Assembly: GCA_003993805.1 (NCBI GenBank)
Contig: RSEF01000001.1
Location: 189,593,405 to 189,657,404 of the forward strand
Origin: Himantopus leucocephalus
Lineage: Eukaryota; Chordata; Aves; Charadriiformes; Recurvirostridae
Length of the DNA: 64,000 nucleotides
Direction: 5' to 3'
Part shown: positions 60,013 to 64,000 of the stretch, one piece after another
Position numbering within the stretch: the first letter of the stretch is position 1
Layout of the letters: the number at the start of each line of letters is the position of its first letter
Program-made: the position numbers and the translations under genes
Notes under the pieces: model-generated
Database searches by the model: none
The model's input: only the letters and a program-made list of their open reading frames with translations
What the model was told of the DNA's origin: nothing

Positions 60013-60707
60013 TGTCCCGGTTTGAGGTAGAGCAGAACCAAAACAGCACTCTGAAATTAATGGCATATTCTTCAGACAGTGTCTGCTTCAAAAGTGATAA
60101 GGCCTGATGTTTATAGTTAATAGGAAGGAATGATATGCTCTTGGTTATACTTATTGCTATAACAACCAAGGCCAGCTAACTTTGTTACGTGCCATGTTGT
60201 AGGGTCGGAAGCGGAAGAGCATAGAGGGGTCACACCTGTGGGGAGGAACGAAGAGGACAGATGACTCAAAACTGACCAACGAGGTATTCCATCACATCTG
60301 CATCATGCTTAGTGCAAAAGCTGAGGGATCAGAGGGGTCAGTCACTTTCTTCAATGGCCAGTGTCCAAGGAGGACTTTCTCTGTTCATCTGCCTTTGATC
60401 CCAATCCATGTGTTCCTGAATCCAGATCTGGAATCCAGTTCCTGTCCATCACTGAGTCCTGCCTGGGACTTTTGCAGTGCCTGGTGGTGACGTGATTGTC
60501 ATCCGGGGAGCTTGATTTGATTTTGTATATATTGTACATATTTCATTATTTTCTTATTAACATTATTAACTTTTCTTTTTATTATTTTATTATTAATATT
60601 TCATTAAAGTAGTATAGTTTCTTTTTCAATTCATAAGTCTCTCTCACTTGAGATTAAAGAGAGTATCTGTTGTTTTTTTGGTGGCTAGCCCAGCCCAAAC
60701 CAAGACA
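60013..60707 (+). mobile_element. Solo ERV LTR (ERVL-type, avian), 5-bp TSD
   Basis: The element begins TGTCCCGGTTTG and ends CAAACCAAGACA. The two termini are imperfect inverted repeats. Both flanks carry caggc (60008-60012 and 60708-60712), a perfect 5-bp target-site duplication. The interior follows the layout of a common avian LTR read on the plus strand: 'ctgaccaacgaggtattcc' near 60275, 'tttgtatatattgtacat' near 60522, and an AT-rich stretch leading to ATTAAA (60603-60608), which can serve as polyadenylation signal. No gag, pol or env sequence adjoins it, so it is a solo LTR. It is a different subfamily from the LTR at 20571 and lies in the opposite orientation. Confidence 0.87.
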
Positions 60708-60712
60708 CAGGC

Positions 60713-61721
60713 ACAATACAGATGATGAAGGGATTATAAAGAATTTTCTACCACCAGCCACATTATTTTCAAATAAGTCTTTGCTCCAGTACAGGTGTCA
60801 GTCATGTCAGTGGCTTTCCTAGGCACATTAAACTCTGCAGTGCCCTGTCTGGTGCCCAGGAAGGCTCTCTGGACCAGCTTGAGGCCTGGATGTCTGACCT
60901 CTGCTAAGGCTGTTCAAGGCCTCTGCTCCTCTCAGTAGTTTCTCAATTTCTGCATGAACTCTAAACTCCTAGATCTTCTTAGGGTGGGTCCACATGTTCT
61001 TTACCCACACTTTCCAAGATCTGCAAGCTTCTCTGACTGAAGAAGCTCAGTTAAATGGGAAGGAACAACCCTCCAGTGGTTTCACTTGACCTGTTCTTCT
61101 TCAAGTAACATAATATTCAATTTAAAATGAACATATCAAACATGGTTCCTTTAACTTTTCCCTTTTCTCCTTTGCAGAACATACAGCTTCCAGAAAAAGA
61201 GCATTCTAGATTGAGAGGTACTGAAATGCTGCAGTGGTGAAGGGAAAACGTAGGAAAGGTGAAGCTGGACTACAATACTGTTGAGATATTAGTAAGTCAA
61301 TGGTGTCTGTATCCAGCAGCAGAGGAGGAGGTGTCCATACTGATCAACATCAGACAGCTTTAGCAAAAGAGATGATGAAGCGGGCAGTGATGTAATTTCT
61401 GAACTGAGAGCAAGGACTTGCATTTGAGTAATCCATTTTGAAAGGAAGATTTTGCCTGACAAAGCAGTCCCAATTATTTTATGTGATACAAAGTGGGAGC
61501 TAATTAGATGCTCAAAGTATTTATACAAATTAAGCAAAAGCCAAAACTCTAAAGGGGGTAATTAAATTTATTTGAAATTAGTATTTCATTGAAGAGGCCT
61601 GGAGAGATGCCAACGGCAGGATACCTCCCTCAGAAAGCCTGTTCTGCACTATCCTGTGAATCTGATGGATGCTCAAATGGTTCAGAAGTTACAAGTTTCT
61701 TAAAGCAAAAAATATGAAAAC
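60713..61721. other. Noncoding DNA between solo LTR and the orphan ORF
   Basis: No repeat recognised. A good 3' splice-site-like string lies at about 61148-61176 (pyrimidine tract, then tttgcag). A TATA-like TATTTATA lies at 61518-61525, about 200 bp before the ATG of the next frame. Both are common by chance in AT-rich DNA. Confidence 0.5.
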
Positions 61722-62354
61722 ATGAAGGATTCCCTGTTTCTATTTGTATTTATACTTCCTATATTTGTTCAACTAGCAACAAATGGTGTTAAGGGATTAT
61801 GGAGAGAAAAAACTGTCATTGAGGAAACAAGGAGAAATAATTCACCTCTTTCTCAACAGGGGTTTAATTTTAATGTTAAAGATACCATTGTAATGCTAAA
61901 GCTATATTGTGGCCTAGATACAGCTTTGATTAAAGGATGTGCCTATTATATCTCTGCAGGGATGTATCTAATAGCCACCGTGGCTCGAGATAGTACTACT
62001 TACCCTACCTTTTTCCCAGTTGATGCAAACAACTTAACTTGTGCTAACATACATCTGCAGCAAATTATAGCAATTTTTCTCACCCTTAGTCCACCAGGAG
62101 TAAAGCCAAGACTTTATACATCCTTTTCTCCCTCCCTAGAATCACTTTTCGTTTACTTTCTTCACAATAAAATGTTTGCAGTGACGATTCTGATCAGCTC
62201 TCACACTCCTGCAGAAGCATCCAACATGAGTTATATACATGTTCTCACCAAGGCAAGCAACGGCTACAGTTTTGCGACTCTCAAGTCTTGTCACTCCAGT
62301 GGTGTGAAGGAATTCTGGAATTTCCCAAGAAAAGTGCACTTAATTATTTTATGA
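61722..62354 (+). CDS. Orphan 210-codon open frame, signal-peptide-like start, function unknown
   Basis: I do not recognise this protein. It starts at ATG with A at -3, just after an in-frame TAA near 61699. Residues 5-19 are a strongly hydrophobic stretch following MKDS, with a plausible cleavage region around residues 19-25, so a secreted or membrane protein is suggested. It has four Cys (63, 73, 107, 190) and three N-glycosylation sequons (N39, N104, N168). No second long membrane helix is obvious. A TATA-like site lies about 200 bp upstream and AATAAA at 62666-62671, 312 bp after the stop. With the local AT content I estimate stops about every 15 codons, so 210 open codons by chance would be rare. 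It could be a lineage-specific gene, a remnant of a viral or retroviral glycoprotein-like ORF, or chance. Existence as a gene is unproven. Confidence 0.3.
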   Translation: MKDSLFLFVFILPIFVQLATNGVKGLWREKTVIEETRRNNSPLSQQGFNFNVKDTIVMLKLYCGLDTALIKGCAYYISAGMYLIATVARDSTTYPTFFPVDANNLTCANIHLQQIIAIFLTLSPPGVKPRLYTSFSPSLESLFVYFLHNKMFAVTILISSHTPAEASNMSYIHVLTKASNGYSFATLKSCHSSGVKEFWNFPRKVHLIIL

Positions 62355-64000
62355 ATTTATAAAAATGTACCTTGTTAAATCAGAAAATATCTATGCTTTC
62401 TGAATCCAAAGAAAATTTTGGGAGACAAGATAACATCCAAAAGTTTAAATGTGGCATGATAGTTAATTTGAAAGGTGAATACATTTATAACTGTCAGAAG
62501 AAAATGTGAAAAATGCTTTTCAGCATTTTGAGGGGAAAGAAGAAGGAAAAGACAGTATTTTTTATGCAGACTTGAGATAGCATAAGAGAAAAAGCAGTAG
62601 TTTTGAAAAATCAGAAGCTAGTTTTTGCGTCCTAACAGAAGCTAGAATATCTTCTTTGTCTATTGAATAAAATCAAACCACAATCCCCTCCAAAGTATTG
62701 TTTTTTACCCAAAGCAATACTTAAATGTTGAGACACGATTCAAAATCAGAAGTTTGAATATTGAATTTATCTAAGTTACTACTTAGCCACCCACTTATCC
62801 TTTTCCTTTGTATACTATTTTCTTGATTTGTATCATAGTAACTTCTAGAAATCCTGTACCACTTGCTCAAATCCCTTTGCTCAAACTCAGAATTAAAAGT
62901 TTAGTTCTTGCTCCAATTAATCTATTCTTCACCATTTCCTTTTTATGTCATTTTTAAGTATAGTTCCTCTATACTGTGGATCTCTAATAAACCTGTAAAA
63001 CCTTTGGTGGGATCTTGGACTATGAAATCTGAAGATATTCTTTTTGGGTAGAGAGTAAGATTTACTTAACTTCTGGATATCATACCAAATCCACTGGAAA
63101 TTATTCCATATTTTTTTAAGGGTGTTTTTTTTCCCTCTGTAGATCAAAGGAAACAACTGTGAATAGGATAAGATTATCTTGGTAAACAACTTCATTTTAC
63201 CCTTGTAAGTATTTTACTCAACATTGAAAATGTGTATATGCGTATGTACATGCACGTCTTTCTGTATATATGTGAGCAATATTTTTAGGCCATAGACTTT
63301 CTTTTGGTACATTTTATTATGCTGCTCTTTGAAGCAGTAAAATTAGTTATGGTACTTTTATTGATGTTGATTATAGGGATGTCTGATTTCATTTAGCATT
63401 CATACTGCACAGTAAGTGTCTTTTATAACCACCTTACTTTCACAGATGATTTGTCCCACTGTAAAATCATTAAAGACATTCATTAGAATTTGTCACTTTG
63501 TTCCAGCAAACTAATATTTTTTTTAAAATAAAGGTTCGATTGTTTGTGTTTAATTTCAGTCATGTTTTCTTTTAGGCTTTAAGCCATTTTTTATTTAACA
63601 TACTGCTAAGTGACTCTGGCACTGCTTAGCATCATAAGAAGTCTTTCATTATTATTCATGGATGTTGATCAGAGTCAGATTTAGAGCTACCTTATTCCTA
63701 GTATCTTCAGTGCCTGAACCCCTTCCTCCTAGTTTTTAAATGATTCACTAGAGACTGTTTTCTAAATGTAGGGAAGCCCTTAAGCAAGTCTGTTCTTTCC
63801 CTATTGAGAAGGTGCATTAGAGTTCTTAGTCCTTTCAAATCTCATGGACCCTATTTTGACCCTTGTAGATGGGCAGACCACAAAGTGAGTGAAAAACTGT
63901 GCAGAAAGCTGAACTCAGAAGATAGTGGTCGATGTACCAATCTGGCAATCAGCTAAAATTAATGTTCCTTGAGGGTTGATATAAGGCCTCATCAATGGCC
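62355..64000. other. Unique AT-rich noncoding DNA to window end
   Basis: No gene or repeat recognised. An AATAAA at 62666-62671 is the nearest plus-strand polyadenylation-type signal after the orphan frame. 63230-63275 is rich in alternating TATG/CATG units. Confidence 0.55.

Noticed and set aside
61140..61180. 3' splice-site-like string as evidence of an exon before the orphan ORF
   Set aside because: Pyrimidine-AG strings are frequent in this AT-rich DNA, and no open frame or donor supports an exon here.
63520..63560. tRNA B-box-like string (ggttcgattg)
   Set aside because: No A-box at the right distance and no cloverleaf; the B-box consensus is not complete.
1..64000. CRISPR arrays, operons, rRNA, mitochondrial insertions
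   Set aside because: No regularly spaced repeats, no bacterial gene layout and no mitochondrial or rRNA sequence were recognised on either strand.

Overview
The window looks like vertebrate nuclear DNA, almost certainly from a bird. The evidence is a set of CR1 LINE fragments whose 3' ends carry the avian-type ATTCTATGATT tail, two ERVL-type solo LTRs, an AT-rich background with few CpGs, and no Alu-, L1- or tRNA-SINE-like sequence. Bacterial-style features (operons, ribosome binding sites, CRISPR, IS elements) are absent and not expected. The species and chromosome cannot be told from the sequence. No multi-exon host gene, rRNA or tRNA gene could be recognised. Most of the window is unique, single-copy-looking intergenic or intronic DNA.

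Layout. 1-160 and 1075-1937 hold CR1 on the minus strand. 1938-19916 is mostly unique AT-rich DNA with a local repeated block (about 7.2 and 7.85 kb) and a 16-bp perfect palindrome at 4790. 19917-20132 is a sequence pair split by a single N, probably an assembly duplicate. 20571-21406 is a minus-strand solo LTR with a 5-bp target-site duplication (TSD, acctt). 21500-23446 is the longest CR1, on the plus strand. 26.7 kb holds a short CR1 tail, and 28.09-28.81 kb a well-preserved CR1 with only two visible stops in its reading frame. 28.8-38.8 kb is unique DNA with a long T-run, low-complexity tracts and a locally CpG-rich patch at 34.17-34.56 kb. 38.80-39.87 kb is minus-strand CR1. 41.8-44.1 kb is a composite nest: a CR1 tail (minus), a probable unclassified LTR with a TATA box and two sets of internal duplications, a 100-N gap, a CR1 reverse-transcriptase (RT) fragment (minus), then a CR1 tail (plus). 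44.1-53.8 kb is unique DNA. 53.8-54.2 kb holds two separate CR1 tails, followed by a C-run whose complement is a strong G-quadruplex motif. 57600-57853 is a second assembly-type duplication around single Ns. 60013-60707 is a plus-strand solo LTR with TSD caggc.

The only open reading frame that stands out outside transposons is 61722-62354. It is an ATG-started 210-codon frame with a signal-peptide-like N-terminus and no recognised family. By a rough stop-codon estimate it is too long to be likely by chance in such AT-rich DNA. I consider it the item most worth checking, but I cannot say it is a gene. Every other frame of similar or greater length is CR1 or is inflated by the N gap.
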